From Gemmatimonadota bacterium (lineage in GTDB: Bacteria > Gemmatimonadota > Gemmatimonadetes > Palauibacterales > Palauibacteraceae): a stretch of DNA of 64,000 bases. The DNA lies in contig JAJEEM010000050.1 of assembly GCA_022820995.1 (NCBI GenBank), positions 1 through 64,000 on the forward strand, in the 5' to 3' direction. A program made the position numbers and the translations under genes. The first letter of the stretch is position 1; each line of letters begins with the position of its first letter. The notes beneath the pieces are model-generated. The model was not told where the DNA came from and ran no database searches. It worked only from the letters and a program-made list of their open reading frames with translations. Shown here in pieces: positions 37,400 to 48,548 of this stretch.

Positions 37400-38232
37400 G
37401 TGCCGCCCTCGCCTTCTCCGGCGTCCGCCTGCAGCACGCCCTCGATCAGCGTCCGATGGGCCTGGTATTCCGGGAGATCGGGAATCCCCCCGGCCTCCTC
37501 CACTGCGGTTCGGATTCGGCCCCGGAACGCCTCCGCGGCGTCCGCGTCCCCTTCGAAGTCGGCCGCGCGCGCCGCGAGCAGGAGTCCGAGCAGGTGCTCC
37601 GGATCTCCGGCGAGGATCTCATCCGCCATTTCCCGCGCGAGACCGGACTCTCCCATGAGGAGACGGAGGAGGCCGACGTGGAACCGGGAGTCCGCATCGG
37701 TCTCTTCCGGAGGGACGACCGCGTACGCCTGCAGCGCCATGTCGATGAAGAAGGCGGCGCGCTCGAAGTCGCCGCCCTCGTGTTCGCGCATCACGCGCTC
37801 GAAGAGCCGGTCCGCGACCCCGCGCGGGCCCATGGCGGCGAGTTCCTCCATGCTCGGCATGCCGGCTCCGGCCGCATCGCCCCCCGCCGCCGGGGCCGCT
37901 ACGGGCCCGCCGGTCGTCTCGCCGGGGAGGCCGCCGGTCATCGTCATGTCTCCGATCCGCGTCACGCTTCCGCGCTGGACGGTCACGGCGATCAGCACGG
38001 AGAAGGCCGCGAGCGCGAGGCCGGAGAGGACCCACGGGAGCAGGGCCGAGCGAGGCTTTCGCGGCGGCGCGCCCACGGGCGTCCCGCATGCCGCGCAGTA
38101 CAGGGCATCCGGCCTGAGCGGCGCCTGGCAGGCCGGACATCCCGCACGCTGGCCGAGCGGGGCCCCGCACTGAGCGCAGAAGTTGCCCGACGCCGCCCTC
38201 CCGCAGCGCGGGCACGACGCGGCATGGCTCAT
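37396..38232 (-). CDS. Zinc-ribbon membrane protein with C-terminal helical region
   Basis: CPRCGRAASGNFCAQCG and CPACQAPLRPDALYCAACG double zinc ribbon, then one TM helix. Confidence 0.75.
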   Translation of the reverse strand: MSHAASCPRCGRAASGNFCAQCGAPLGQRAGCPACQAPLRPDALYCAACGTPVGAPPRKPRSALLPWVLSGLALAAFSVLIAVTVQRGSVTRIGDMTMTGGLPGETTGGPVAAPAAGGDAAGAGMPSMEELAAMGPRGVADRLFERVMREHEGGDFERAAFFIDMALQAYAVVPPEETDADSRFHVGLLRLLMGESGLAREMADEILAGDPEHLLGLLLAARAADFEGDADAAEAFRGRIRTAVEEAGGIPDLPEYQAHRTLIEGVLQADAGEGEGGT

Positions 38233-39512
38233 TGGGGCCGGTCGGCCCGGTCGCCGAGCCGCACGGTGATCACGTGCTCGTCGCCGTCGCGCAGATAGCG
38301 GAGGACGACCTCGTCGCCCGGCCTGTGGGCGGAGAGCGCGTCCGTGAACGCCTGCAGGTCGCCGGTCTCATGGTCCCCGAGGCCGACGAGGATGTCGCCC
38401 CGCGCGAGGCCGCCGTCCGCCGCGGGCGACCCCTCGGTGACCCCGGCGAGGAGCACGCCGAAGTCGACCGGCGTGAAGTCGGGCACGGTCCCGAGCCAGG
38501 CGCCGTAGCCTCCCGCGCGCTGGTCGCGTTCGCCCACGCCGGGGATGACGGCCAGGCGTTCCTCCCGGTTGGCGAGCGTCCGCAGGACGTTCTCCGTCAG
38601 GCGCGCCACGCGTCCGAGGCCGGGCGCGTCGATTTTATGCGCGTCGTCGGTGTGCCGGTGATAGTCGGAGTGGACGTTCGTGAAGAAGTGGAGGACGGGG
38701 ATGTCGTTCGCGTAGAACGAGGTGTGGTCGCTGGGTCCGAAACCGGCTTCCTCCCAGGCGAGCGGGATCCCGAGATCAGCGTTCGCCGCCGGGACGATCT
38801 CCGCCCACTCGGGCGCCGTCCCCATCCCGTACACGATCATCTCGCCGTCCTCGAGCCGTCCCACCATGTCGAGGTTGACCATGGCCACGGTCTCCTCGAG
38901 GGGCATCGCCGGGTGGTTCGCGTACCAGGCGGAGCCGATCAGCCCGAGTTCCTCTCCCGTGAAGGCGATGAAGACGATCGAACGCGCCGGGCGCGGCCCG
39001 CCCCGGAGGGCGCGAGCCGCCGCGAGGATGGCCGCCACGCCCGAGGCGTTGTCGTCCGCCCCGTTGTGGATCTCGCCCGCCTCTCCGGTGCTCCCGAACT
39101 CGCCGAGTCCGAGGTGGTCGTAGTGCGCCCCGACCACGACGGCGCTCCCGCGCAACTCGGGATCGCTCCCCCGGAGGATGGCGATCACGTTGCGCCCCCG
39201 GCCGGGCGGCGCGTGCGGCTGCGCCGCGCTCGCGAGCGGAAGCTCCTGGAAGAACCCGTCCTCCCCGCCCGGCTCGAGCCCGAGCGAGGCGAACATCGTC
39301 GCGATGTACTCGCCCGCGCACCGCTCTCCCGCGCTCCCGGAGAATCGGCCTCCGAGCACGTCGTCGGCCAGGTACCGCACCGTCTCCATCGGCGTCCCGA
39401 GCCGCGGCTCGTACGCCGGACAACCATCACCGGCGGCGCCGCCCGCTTCCTGTCCCCGCACCGCACCGGCGCACGCGGCCAGCGCGAAGCAAACGGCGCT
39501 CAAATGGCGCAT
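38229..39512 (-). CDS. M28-family aminopeptidase with C-terminal PDZ domain
   Basis: VVGAHYDHLGLG, NGADDNASGVAAILAAA, FIAFTGEELGLIGS, SDHTSFY; PDZ: FGVLLAGVTEGSPAADGGLARGDILVGLGDHE. Start at 39512. Confidence 0.9.
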   Translation of the reverse strand: MRHLSAVCFALAACAGAVRGQEAGGAAGDGCPAYEPRLGTPMETVRYLADDVLGGRFSGSAGERCAGEYIATMFASLGLEPGGEDGFFQELPLASAAQPHAPPGRGRNVIAILRGSDPELRGSAVVVGAHYDHLGLGEFGSTGEAGEIHNGADDNASGVAAILAAARALRGGPRPARSIVFIAFTGEELGLIGSAWYANHPAMPLEETVAMVNLDMVGRLEDGEMIVYGMGTAPEWAEIVPAANADLGIPLAWEEAGFGPSDHTSFYANDIPVLHFFTNVHSDYHRHTDDAHKIDAPGLGRVARLTENVLRTLANREERLAVIPGVGERDQRAGGYGAWLGTVPDFTPVDFGVLLAGVTEGSPAADGGLARGDILVGLGDHETGDLQAFTDALSAHRPGDEVVLRYLRDGDEHVITVRLGDRADRPQ

Positions 39513-39679
39513 CGGCCGCACACATATCTTCACTCTGTCGTTCCCCGTTTCCGGCTTCGGCTTAGGACCTGCCATCTGTCCTTGTTCGATGATGGGCGCG
39601 CAAGCTCGCCACGCAACGACGGGATGTCCACCTGCGGGGCGGGAAACGAACCGGCGCAGGACCTCGATCGGCGCTTCCC

Positions 39680-40186
39680 GTGGCAGGGTTGGCGCGGAAG
39701 GTGCATCTTGCGTCATTCCGCAGGCTGGTCTTCGAAGGCGAGGGAACGTTGAGACGGAAACTCTGGATGCTGGCGGGGCTCGGGGCGATCGCAGGGGCGA
39801 TCACGGTGCTCGCCGCGGGCGGGCTGAACGAGAACATGGTGTTCTTCCTCACCCCGGCCGAACTCGAGGCCCGCGGAGTCGAGATCGTCGATCAGCCGAT
39901 CCGTCTCGGGGGACAGGTGAAGCCGGGAAGCGTGGACTGGAATCCGGAGTCCGCCGAACTGCGCTTCGTCATCGGCGAAGAGGACATCGAGATCTCCGTC
40001 GAGAGCACGGGCGCGCCCCCCGCCATGTTCCAGCCGGGCATGGGCGTCGTCGTCGAAGGGGCCTACGGGAACGATGGCGTCTTCCGCGCCACGAACCTGA
40101 TGGTCAAGCACTCGAACGAGTACGCCCCTCCGGAGCACGCGGGCGACGCGGGCCAGGTCTACAAGTCCCTCCTCGAAGACTCCTGA
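39680..40186 (+). CDS. ccmE: Cytochrome c maturation protein CcmE (heme chaperone)
   Basis: RLGGQVKPGSVDW, VVVEGAYGNDGVFRATNLMVKHSNEYAPP with heme-ligating His. An internal TTG at 39749 (LRRKLWMLAGL) may be the true start. Confidence 0.88.
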   Translation: MAGLARKVHLASFRRLVFEGEGTLRRKLWMLAGLGAIAGAITVLAAGGLNENMVFFLTPAELEARGVEIVDQPIRLGGQVKPGSVDWNPESAELRFVIGEEDIEISVESTGAPPAMFQPGMGVVVEGAYGNDGVFRATNLMVKHSNEYAPPEHAGDAGQVYKSLLEDS

Positions 40187-40227
40187 GAACGTGGTGAGGA
40201 CCCGGTGAAGCCGGACGGGGCGGCCGC

Positions 40228-42294
40228 GTGCTGAGCACGCTCGGCTACGCGTCCGTCATCGCGGCGCTCCTGGCCGCCGCGGTGGCCACGGCGGCCGGCG
40301 GCTGGGGCGGCCTGTCCCGCTCCGGCGGCGAGGTGTCCGCGTCCCTGGCCCGCCGCGCCGCCTACTTCGCCTTCTTCGCGATGTCGGGCGGAATGCTCGT
40401 AATGGAGATCGCCCTTCTCACGCACGACTTCAGCGTCGAGTACGTGGCGCGCGTGGGGAGCCGGGAGACGCCGACCTACTACACGGCGATCTCCCTCTGG
40501 AGCAGCCTCGAGGGCTCGATCCTCTTCTGGGGCTGGATCCTCGCCGGCTATGGCGCGCTCTTCGCATTCACCCGGCGCCGCGAGTTTGGAGCGCTGCGGG
40601 CGGCCGGGGAACCCGTGACCGCGCTCGGCGGCGGGCTCGCGCACGGCCTCCGCACCACGCCGCTCGTCCTCGGCGTCATCGGCGTCGTCCAGCTCTTCTT
40701 CTTCGGACTCCTGGCGGGGGCGGCGAACCCGTTCGGGATCGTGGACCCGGCGCCGGCCAACGGCCCCGGACCCAATCCCCTCCTCCAGAATCACCCGCTC
40801 ATGGGCCTGCATCCGCCCATGCTCTACTTCGGGTTCGTGGGGATGACGGTGCCCTTCGCGTTCGCGATCGCGGCGCTGCTGCGGGGGAACGTCGAGGCGC
40901 GCTGGCTCCGGGACGCCCGCCGCTGGATGGTGGCGGCGTGGGCCTTCCTCACCATGGGGATCATCGGCGGCGGCTGGTGGTCGTACGAGGTGCTGGGCTG
41001 GGGCGGCGCGTGGGCGTGGGATCCGGTGGAGAACGCGTCCTTCCTCCCGTGGCTCACGGCCACCGCCTTCCTGCACTCCGCGATGGTCCAGGAACGGCGG
41101 GGGATGCTGAAGACGTGGAACCTCACGCTGATGATCGCAACGTTCCTCCTCACCCTCTTCGGGACGTTTCTCACCCGGTCGGGCGTCATCGACTCGGTGC
41201 ACGCCTTCACTGAGGGCGTCATCGGGCCCGTGTTCCTCGCCTTCATCGCCGTCGTGGCGATCGTCTCGCTCGCGCTCATCGGCTGGCGGGGCAACCGGCT
41301 GCGGGCGCCGGGGCAGGTGGAGAGCCCCGCCTCGCGCGAATCCGCCTTCATCCTCAACAACCTCCTGCTCGTCGGGTTCACGTTCACGGTCCTCCTGGGC
41401 ACGATGTGGCCGCTCGTCGTGGAGGCGCTGAGGGGGGACCGGATCAGCGTGGGACCGCCTTACTTCGACCAGGTCGCGAGCCCGATCGGGCTGGCGCTCA
41501 TCTTCCTGATGGGGGTGGGGCCGGCGCTCCCGTGGCGGCGCGCGGGGCGGAAGCAGCTGGAGCGGTCGTTCGCGTGGCCGGCCATCATCGGCGCCGCGGC
41601 CGGGCTCGTCGCCTTCGCCCTCGGCGTCGGGTACCTCCTCCCCATCCTCACGATCGCCTTCGCCGCCTTCGTGCTCACGACGATCGCGGACGAGTTCCGG
41701 AAGGGGATCGCGGCCCGGCGGAGGATCGCGGAACGGTCGTGGCCGGGCGCCCTGCGGGACCTGTTCGCGCGCACGGGCCAGCGCTACGGGGGCTACGTCG
41801 TGCACGTGGGCGTCATCGTCATCGCGCTCGCCATCTCCGTCTCGTGGACGTGGAAGACCGAGCGGGAGATGACGCTCCGGCCCGGGGAGCGGCTCGACAT
41901 CAAGGACTACGAGGTGGAACTCGTCGACGTGTGGGCGCACGAGGAACCGCACCGCTTCGTCATCGGCGCGACCTTCGCGGCCTACCGCGACGGACGGGGG
42001 ATCGGCGAGGAACGGCCCCGGATCAACTTCTACAAGGCCACGGGGCAGAACATCGCCACACCCGCCGTAAAGAGTTCGCTGACGAGCGATCTCTATCTCA
42101 CGCTGATGGCGGTGGATCCGGAGGGCGGAGACCACGCGACGGTGCGGGCGATCGTGAACCCGGGGATCGTGTGGCTCTGGATCGGGGGAATGATCATGGG
42201 CGTGGGCGCCCTCATCGCGATCTGGCCCTGGGGCCGGAGCCGGCTGCGCGCCGCGGGGGCCGAACTGCTCGCCGATCCGGCGGCCGCGGCATGA
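40228..42294 (+). CDS. ccmF: Heme lyase CcmF/NrfE family
   Basis: WGGAWAWDPVENASFLPWLTATAFLHS tryptophan-rich heme-handling motif; FLLTLFGTFLTRSGVIDSVHAF; many TM helices; GTG start. Confidence 0.95.
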   Translation: MLSTLGYASVIAALLAAAVATAAGGWGGLSRSGGEVSASLARRAAYFAFFAMSGGMLVMEIALLTHDFSVEYVARVGSRETPTYYTAISLWSSLEGSILFWGWILAGYGALFAFTRRREFGALRAAGEPVTALGGGLAHGLRTTPLVLGVIGVVQLFFFGLLAGAANPFGIVDPAPANGPGPNPLLQNHPLMGLHPPMLYFGFVGMTVPFAFAIAALLRGNVEARWLRDARRWMVAAWAFLTMGIIGGGWWSYEVLGWGGAWAWDPVENASFLPWLTATAFLHSAMVQERRGMLKTWNLTLMIATFLLTLFGTFLTRSGVIDSVHAFTEGVIGPVFLAFIAVVAIVSLALIGWRGNRLRAPGQVESPASRESAFILNNLLLVGFTFTVLLGTMWPLVVEALRGDRISVGPPYFDQVASPIGLALIFLMGVGPALPWRRAGRKQLERSFAWPAIIGAAAGLVAFALGVGYLLPILTIAFAAFVLTTIADEFRKGIAARRRIAERSWPGALRDLFARTGQRYGGYVVHVGVIVIALAISVSWTWKTEREMTLRPGERLDIKDYEVELVDVWAHEEPHRFVIGATFAAYRDGRGIGEERPRINFYKATGQNIATPAVKSSLTSDLYLTLMAVDPEGGDHATVRAIVNPGIVWLWIGGMIMGVGALIAIWPWGRSRLRAAGAELLADPAAAA

Positions 42295-42845
42295 GGGGCT
42301 GGTGGCGGTGGGCTCTGCCCACGGCGGCCCTGCCCGTCCTGGCGCTCCTCTACTGGGGGCTCGGACAGGACCAGCGGCGGCTTCCGTCGGCCCTCGAGGG
42401 GCGCGAGGCGCCGGCGTTCCGGCTCGCGAACCTCTACGACCCGAGCGATTCGGTGAGCCTGAGCGACTTCGAGGGAAAGGTGGTCGTGCTCAACTACTGG
42501 GCATCGTGGTGCATCCCGTGCATCAGCGAACACCCGGTGCTCGTCCGGCTGCGCGAGACGTACGACCCGGAGGAGGTCGCGCTCATCGGCGTCCTCTTCC
42601 AGGACAGGCCGGAGAACGGGATGCGCTTCATCGAGGAACTGGGCGGAGAGTGGCCGCTCGTCACGGATCCGGGGAGCCTGACCGCGATCGAATACGGCGT
42701 GTACGGGGTGCCCGAGACGTACTTCATCGGGGCCGACGGCGTCGTTGCGCTGCGGCACGACCTCGCGGTGACCTGGGACCTCGTCGAGCGGAACGTGGAC
42801 TCGCTGCTCGTGGCGCGGCGCGGCGGCGCGGCGGCGGGAAGCTGA
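42291..42845 (+). CDS. ccmG: TlpA/DsbE-type thioredoxin-like protein (CcmG)
   Basis: VVVLNYWASWCIPCISEHPVL, GVYGVPETYFI; ATGA overlap with ccmF. Confidence 0.92.
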   Translation: MRGWWRWALPTAALPVLALLYWGLGQDQRRLPSALEGREAPAFRLANLYDPSDSVSLSDFEGKVVVLNYWASWCIPCISEHPVLVRLRETYDPEEVALIGVLFQDRPENGMRFIEELGGEWPLVTDPGSLTAIEYGVYGVPETYFIGADGVVALRHDLAVTWDLVERNVDSLLVARRGGAAAGS

Positions 42846-43402
42846 TGCGTCCCGAGCGCGGTTCGCGGAGCCTCGGGATGCCGCGGGCGTGGCGTTGGGG
42901 CGCCCTCGCGATGGCCCTGTTCGCCGCGCCCGGCGCCGCGCAGACGGTCGACGGGGCCCTCGACGGGATCGAGCGGCCCGTCGCCCCCGGCGACCCGGTC
43001 CGCAGCGCGGAAATCGACCAGCGGACGGCGGAGATCGGCGCGACCCTGCGCTGCCCCATCTGCCGGCAGCAGTCCGTCGCGGAGTCGTCGGCCCGCATCG
43101 CACGCGAGATGCAGGATGTGATCCGCACCATGCTGATGGAGGGTCGCACCGCCGAGGAGATCGAGGCGTACTTCGTCGAGGCGTACGGCCCCTGGATCCT
43201 CCTCAAGCCCCGGGCCGAGGGAATGAATCTCATCGTCTACGCGGGTCCGGGCCTGGCCTTCCTCCTCGGCGGCTTTCTCGTCGCCCGCCGCATCCGGCGC
43301 GGCCGGGGTCGCGACGATGAGGAGCGCGCCGAGCCCGCGGCGCCCGACCACCTGCGGAAGGCCGACCGCCGGTGGATCGAGGCTGCGATCAAGGAATCCT
43401 GA
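42845..43402 (+). CDS. ccmH: Cytochrome c-type biogenesis protein CcmH
   Basis: LRCPICRQQSVAESSARIAREMQ...FVEAYGPWILLKP; C-terminal TM. Confidence 0.92.
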   Translation: MRPERGSRSLGMPRAWRWGALAMALFAAPGAAQTVDGALDGIERPVAPGDPVRSAEIDQRTAEIGATLRCPICRQQSVAESSARIAREMQDVIRTMLMEGRTAEEIEAYFVEAYGPWILLKPRAEGMNLIVYAGPGLAFLLGGFLVARRIRRGRGRDDEERAEPAAPDHLRKADRRWIEAAIKES

Positions 43403-43409
43403 ACCCGGC

Positions 43410-46193
43410 TCAGGTTTCCAGTTGCTGCCTCAGCACGGTCTGCAGAATGCCGCCGTTGCGGTAGTAGTCGACCTCGAATTCCGTATCCAGCCGCGCGATG
43501 GCCTCGAAGCGCGTCTCCGGTCCGTCGTCGGAGACCGCTGACACGGTGATCGCGTCCTTCGGCTTCAGCCCGTCCGCGATCCCGTCGATGCGGAAGGTCT
43601 CGTTGCCGGTGAGTCCCAGCGTCTCGGCCGTCTCCCCCTCCCGGAACTGAAGGGGCAGGATCCCCATCCCGATGAGGTTCGAACGGTGGATACGTTCGTA
43701 GCTCACGGCGATGACGGCCTGCACGCCCTGCAGGAAGGGGCCCTTGGCCGCCCAGTCGCGGCTCGACCCGGACCCGTAGAGCGCGCCGCCGATGACGATC
43801 GTCGGCGTCCCCTCCTCCCGGTAGCGCGTCGCCGCATCGAAGATCGTCATCTGCTCGCCGCTCGGGACGTGGCGCGTGAACCCGCCCTCCACCCCCGGCA
43901 CCATCAGGTTCCGGAGCCGGATGTTCGCGAACGTCCCCCGCATCATCACTTCGTGGTTTCCGCGGCGGGCCCCGTACGAGTTGAAGTCGCGGAGCGCCAC
44001 GCCGTGCGCCCTCAGGTAGTCCGCGGCCGGCGACGTCGGCGCGATCCCCCCGGCGGGCGAGATGTGGTCCGTGGTCACCGCGTCGCCGAGGAGGGCGAGA
44101 CAGCGGGCTCCCTCGATGTCCGCGGGGGCGGCGGCCTCCTTCGACATCCCGTCGAAAAAGGTCGGCTGGCGCACGTAGGTCGAGGCCTCATCCCACGCGA
44201 AGCGGTCGCCCACCGGGATCTCCAGTGCGTTCCAGCGCTCGTCGCCGGCGTACACCTCCGCGTACTTGGCGCGGAACATCTCCGTCTTCACGGCGGTGCG
44301 GACGGTTTCGTTGATCTCGTCCTGGCTGGGCCAGATGTCGCGGAGGAAGATCTCCTCGCCCCGGTCGTTCGTCCCCAGCGGCTCGCTGTACAGGTCGATG
44401 TCCATCCGGCCCGCGAGGGCGTAGGCGACGACGAGGGGAGGCGAGGCGAGGTAGTTCGCGCGCGAATCGGGGCTGATGCGGCCCTCGAAGTTCCGGTTCC
44501 CGGAGAGGACCGAGCAGGCGACGAGGTCGTTCTCGCGGATCGCGCCCGAGATCTCGGCCGGGAGCGGTCCGGTGTTCCCGATGCAGGTCGTGCAGCCGTA
44601 GCCCACCACATGAAAGCCCAGTTGCTCGAAGTAGGGCATGAGGCCGGCTTCGTCGAGGTACTCCGTCACGACCATCGAGCCGGGAGCGAGACTCGTCTTC
44701 ACCCATGGACGCTGCCTGAGGCCCGACTCGACGGCCTTCCGGGCCAGGAGGCCCGCACCGACCATGACGGACGGGTTCGACGTGTTCGTGCAACTCGTGA
44801 TCGCGGCGATGACCACGGATCCGTCGCGAAGGGAGAACTCGTGCGACTCGCCCTGTTCGTCCGTCAGGCGCACGGCGACGCCGGCGGGGGCTTCGGCCAC
44901 GGCCACGCCGCCGTCCCCCGCATCGGCGGACCAGCCGGTCATCTGCGTGAGGCCGCCGCCCCCCGTGCCCGGCCCCTTCAGCCCGTCGAGCGCCTCCAGG
45001 AAGCGCGGCTTGCTCTCCGACAGCGGCACGCGCTGCTGCGGCAGCTTCGGGCCCGCGATCGCCGGTTCGACCGTGGAGAGGTCGAGTTCCACGTGGTCGC
45101 TGTATTCCGCCGGCGGAGTGTCCGCATCGTGGAAGAGGCTCTGGGCCCGCGCGTAGGCCTCGACGAGCGCCACCTGCTCGTCGGAGCGGCCCGTGAAGCG
45201 AAGGTAGGCGAGCGTCTCCGCGTCGATGGGGAAGATCGCGCAGGTGGAGCCGAACTCGGGAGACATGTTGCCGAGCGTCGCCCGGTCGGCGAGCGACAGG
45301 CCGGCGAGGCCCGGTCCATGGAACTCGACGAACTTGCCGACGACGCCGGCGCCGCGGAGAACCTCCGTCACCCGAAGGACGAGGTCCGTCGCCGTAGCGC
45401 CGTCCGGCAACCGCCCGCGGAGCCGGAAGCCGAGCACGCGCGGGACGAGCATGGAGAGCGCCTGCCCCAGCATCGCCGCTTCGGCCTCGATGCCGCCCAC
45501 GCCCCACCCGAGGACGCCGAGACCGTTCACCATCGTGGTATGGCTGTCCGTGCCGACGACGGTGTCGGGATAGGCGACGCGCCCGCTTCCCGTCGCGTCG
45601 TCGAACACGACCCGGGCCAGGTACTCGAGGTTCACCTGGTGCACGATCCCCGTCCCCGGCGGGACGACCTTGAAGTTGTCGAACGCCGTCTGGCCCCAGC
45701 GGAGGAACGCGTAGCGCTCGTGGTTCCGCTCGAATTCCCGCTCCGCGTTGATGAGGAACGAGCGCGCCGTGCCGAACGAGTCCACCTGCACGGAGTGGTC
45801 GATGACGAGTTCGCACGGCATCAGCGGGTTGATCGAGGCGGGGTCGCCGCCCAGTTCCGCCATCGCGTCGCGCATCGCGGCCAGATCCACGACGGCGGGC
45901 ACGCCGGTGAAGTCCTGCAGGAGCACGCGCGCGGGCCGGAAGGAGAGTTCCCGCCCCGGCGTGGCCTGCGCGTCCCACCCCGCGATGGCGGCGATGTCCT
46001 CCGCCGTCACCGATTGTCCGTCCTCGTGCCGGACCAGGTTCTCCAGCACCACCTTGATCGAGAACGGAAGGCGCGACAGGTCGCTCCCGGTGGCGGAGGC
46101 GACGGCCCGCAGGTCGCGGATCGCGACGGGGCCGCCGGGAGCGTCGAGCGAAGCGCGGGCGCCGAAGGAATCGAGATGGGGAAGGCTGGACAT
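43410..46193 (-). CDS. acnA: Aconitate hydratase A
   Basis: [61 protein letters not shown]. Confidence 0.96.
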   Translation of the reverse strand: MSSLPHLDSFGARASLDAPGGPVAIRDLRAVASATGSDLSRLPFSIKVVLENLVRHEDGQSVTAEDIAAIAGWDAQATPGRELSFRPARVLLQDFTGVPAVVDLAAMRDAMAELGGDPASINPLMPCELVIDHSVQVDSFGTARSFLINAEREFERNHERYAFLRWGQTAFDNFKVVPPGTGIVHQVNLEYLARVVFDDATGSGRVAYPDTVVGTDSHTTMVNGLGVLGWGVGGIEAEAAMLGQALSMLVPRVLGFRLRGRLPDGATATDLVLRVTEVLRGAGVVGKFVEFHGPGLAGLSLADRATLGNMSPEFGSTCAIFPIDAETLAYLRFTGRSDEQVALVEAYARAQSLFHDADTPPAEYSDHVELDLSTVEPAIAGPKLPQQRVPLSESKPRFLEALDGLKGPGTGGGGLTQMTGWSADAGDGGVAVAEAPAGVAVRLTDEQGESHEFSLRDGSVVIAAITSCTNTSNPSVMVGAGLLARKAVESGLRQRPWVKTSLAPGSMVVTEYLDEAGLMPYFEQLGFHVVGYGCTTCIGNTGPLPAEISGAIRENDLVACSVLSGNRNFEGRISPDSRANYLASPPLVVAYALAGRMDIDLYSEPLGTNDRGEEIFLRDIWPSQDEINETVRTAVKTEMFRAKYAEVYAGDERWNALEIPVGDRFAWDEASTYVRQPTFFDGMSKEAAAPADIEGARCLALLGDAVTTDHISPAGGIAPTSPAADYLRAHGVALRDFNSYGARRGNHEVMMRGTFANIRLRNLMVPGVEGGFTRHVPSGEQMTIFDAATRYREEGTPTIVIGGALYGSGSSRDWAAKGPFLQGVQAVIAVSYERIHRSNLIGMGILPLQFREGETAETLGLTGNETFRIDGIADGLKPKDAITVSAVSDDGPETRFEAIARLDTEFEVDYYRNGGILQTVLRQQLET

Positions 46194-46362
46194 GGTGGAC
46201 CTCATCGAGACTGCGAAGGGTTTGTTCCTCTGTGCAAACGTATCGAACCCGAAGCCCCGGATCGACCGGGGAACGGGGCGTCAGGTTGAAGATGAATGTA
46301 CTTGCGAATAAACTCTGATGCCGGTCGGTCGCCCCGCGACGGACCGGCCTTGGCCACGCGGA

Positions 46363-47810
46363 TGACCGCCGACGCAGGCAAGGAGAGGGTATTGTCCGGA
46401 AGTCGAAAAGGGACGCAGCCTTCGGACGGACCGCCGGTCCCGGACCGCGATCCGGCTCGGGCGGCGCCGCCGCCGGGCGGACTCCTGACGCGGCGCTCCG
46501 CAATCCGCGCCGGGCTGGCGGGTCTGCTCGGGGCGCCGTTCGCCACATCGCTCGGCGCCTCCACCCGACCGCTCGCGCCGGGGCTGCGCTGGAGCGGAAA
46601 GCAGGGCACGCAGCCGGACGACGAGATCCTCCTCGGCGTGTCCGCGGCCTTCTCCGGGCCCTCCCGGGGACTGGGCACCGAATTGTATCGCGGAGCGATG
46701 TCCTGTTTCGGGCAGGTCAACGAGCAGGGCGGCGTCAACGGCCGGCGGATCGTCCTCAAGCTCTACGACGACGGCTACCAGCCCGACCCGTGCGTGGAGA
46801 ACACGCTCAGGCTGATGCTGGAGGACGAGGTCTTCCTGCTGTTCGGCTACGTCGGCACGCCGACCGTCACCCGCGTCCTGCCGCTTCTGAAGAAGTTCCA
46901 GGACCAGCAGATGTACATCTTCTTCCCCTTCACGGGCGCCCAGCCGCAGCGTGAGCCGCCCTACGGGGAGTTCGCCTTCAACCTGCGCGCCTCCTACGGC
47001 CAGGAGACGGCGGGGCTCGTCGACAACTTCGTCCGCATCGGGCGCCGCCGAATCGCGGTCTTCTACCAGGCCGACGCGTACGGGCGCAGCGGCTGGGCCG
47101 GCGTGAGGGCGGCGCTCGCGCGGCACGGCGAGACGATCGCCGGCGAGGCGACCTACCGGCGGGGCACGCAGTTCACGAGCGTGATGCGGCCGCAGGTCGA
47201 GATCCTGCAGGAGGCCGAACCGGACGCCGTGATCTGCGTGGGCGCCTACGCGGCGTGCGCCGCCTTCGCCCGCGACGCGATGGACCTCGGCCTGCACGTG
47301 CCCATCGCCAACCTCTCCTTCGTGGGGAGCGAGAACCTGCTGGCCCTGCTCATGGACGCGAGCAGCGACGATCCGGCCTACTACACGCCGTGGCTCGTGA
47401 ACTCGCAGGTCGTGCCCAGCTACGAGGACACGTCGATTCCGGCCGTGCCCGAGTACCGCGACCTGATGACGCGCTACGACCCGCAGGTGCCGGAGGAACT
47501 CGTCGTGGAACCCTACGACCCGTTCCCCTACAGCTTCACGAGCCTCGAGGGATACCTGGACGCGAAACTGCTCACGGAAATCCTGGGCCGGATCGACGGC
47601 ACCCCCGAGCGCAGCAAGCTGAACGACGCCGTGTTCTCCGTGCGCAACTACGATCTGGGGATCGGCGAACGGGTGTCGTTCGGGCCCGACCGGCGTCAGG
47701 GACTCCAGAGCGTCTACTACACCGTCGTGGAGGATGGCCGCTTCGTGACCCTCAGCGACTGGGATGCCAAGTTCGGCCTGGACGCGACCACGAGCGACGG
47801 GGCCCCGTGA
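46363..47810 (+). CDS. ABC-type (Leu/Ile/Val or amide-type) periplasmic substrate-binding protein
   Basis: EILLGVSAAFSGPSRGLGTELYRGAMSCFGQVNEQGGVNGRRIVLKLYDDGY; FGYVGTPT; twin-arginine-like TRRSAIRAGLAGLLGAPFATSLGAS. An upstream in-frame start at 46296 is possible. Confidence 0.88.
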
Positions 47811-48547
47811 CGCCGCCGGAGCAGCAGGCGATCCGGATCAAGAGGCTCTTCCGGAAGACGCGCTTCGGCATCTTCGTCCTCTTCGGCGCCATCGTATTCG
47901 CCACGTCCACGCTCTCGATCCGAACGGTCTCCAGCCAGTTGCAGGAGGAGTACGAGAGCAACAGCGCGAACATCGCCAAGAACATCGCCGACTCCAGCGT
48001 CGACATCCTTCTCAACCGGAACCTCGCCACGCTGCAGTCGCTCATCGACCAGTTCATCGAGATCCAGAGCATCCGGTACATCTACATCACGAGCGACACG
48101 GGCGAGATCCTGACCCACACGTTCGTGCCCGGCGTCCCCGATGTGATCCGCGAGGGCGACCCGCACGCGACCGAGCCGATCGAACGCAGCCTGCCGGGGA
48201 TGGGCGATTTCGTCGAGGTCGGGAGCCCGATCCTGGCCGGCCAGGCCGGTACGGTGCACGTGGGGATGGACCTCGACCTCGTGCGGCTCAAGATCCAGCG
48301 CGCCACGGGACAGCAGATCGCCCTGATCTGCATCATTCTCATCGTCGGCGTCCTGGGTTCGATCTGGTTCGTGAAGCTCGCCGTCACCCCGCTGGAGGAA
48401 CTGCTCTCCTACGTGGTGGGACTGGCCCGCCGCGACCCGGGCGGGATGACGGATGCACGGGTGCTGGCGCGCGACGACGAGATCGGGGAGATGGCTCGCC
48501 TGATGCTTCACGCGGTGAAGGGTGAAACGACGCCGGGAGCGGACTGA
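47807..48547 (+). CDS. Two-TM periplasmic-sensor/HAMP membrane protein lacking an output domain
   Basis: TM1 FGIFVLFGAIVFATSTLSI, extracytoplasmic loop of about 110 aa, TM2 QQIALICIILIVGVLGSIWFV, HAMP-like LAVTPLEELLSYVVGLARRDPGG...RDDEIGEMARLM, then stop. GTGA overlap with upstream gene. Confidence 0.78.
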   Translation: MTPPEQQAIRIKRLFRKTRFGIFVLFGAIVFATSTLSIRTVSSQLQEEYESNSANIAKNIADSSVDILLNRNLATLQSLIDQFIEIQSIRYIYITSDTGEILTHTFVPGVPDVIREGDPHATEPIERSLPGMGDFVEVGSPILAGQAGTVHVGMDLDLVRLKIQRATGQQIALICIILIVGVLGSIWFVKLAVTPLEELLSYVVGLARRDPGGMTDARVLARDDEIGEMARLMLHAVKGETTPGAD

Positions 48548-48548
48548 G

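Noticed and set aside
34772-38173. 1133-aa plus-strand ORF
   Set aside because: Antisense to four well-supported minus-strand genes. The Arg/His/Pro/Asp-rich composition is typical of shadow ORFs in high-GC DNA.
40159-42135. 658-aa minus-strand ORF
   Set aside because: Antisense to ccmF; Arg/Glu/Pro-rich shadow frame with no signal peptide or domain.
43686-46289. 867-aa plus-strand ORF
   Set aside because: Antisense to acnA, which has all aconitase signatures.
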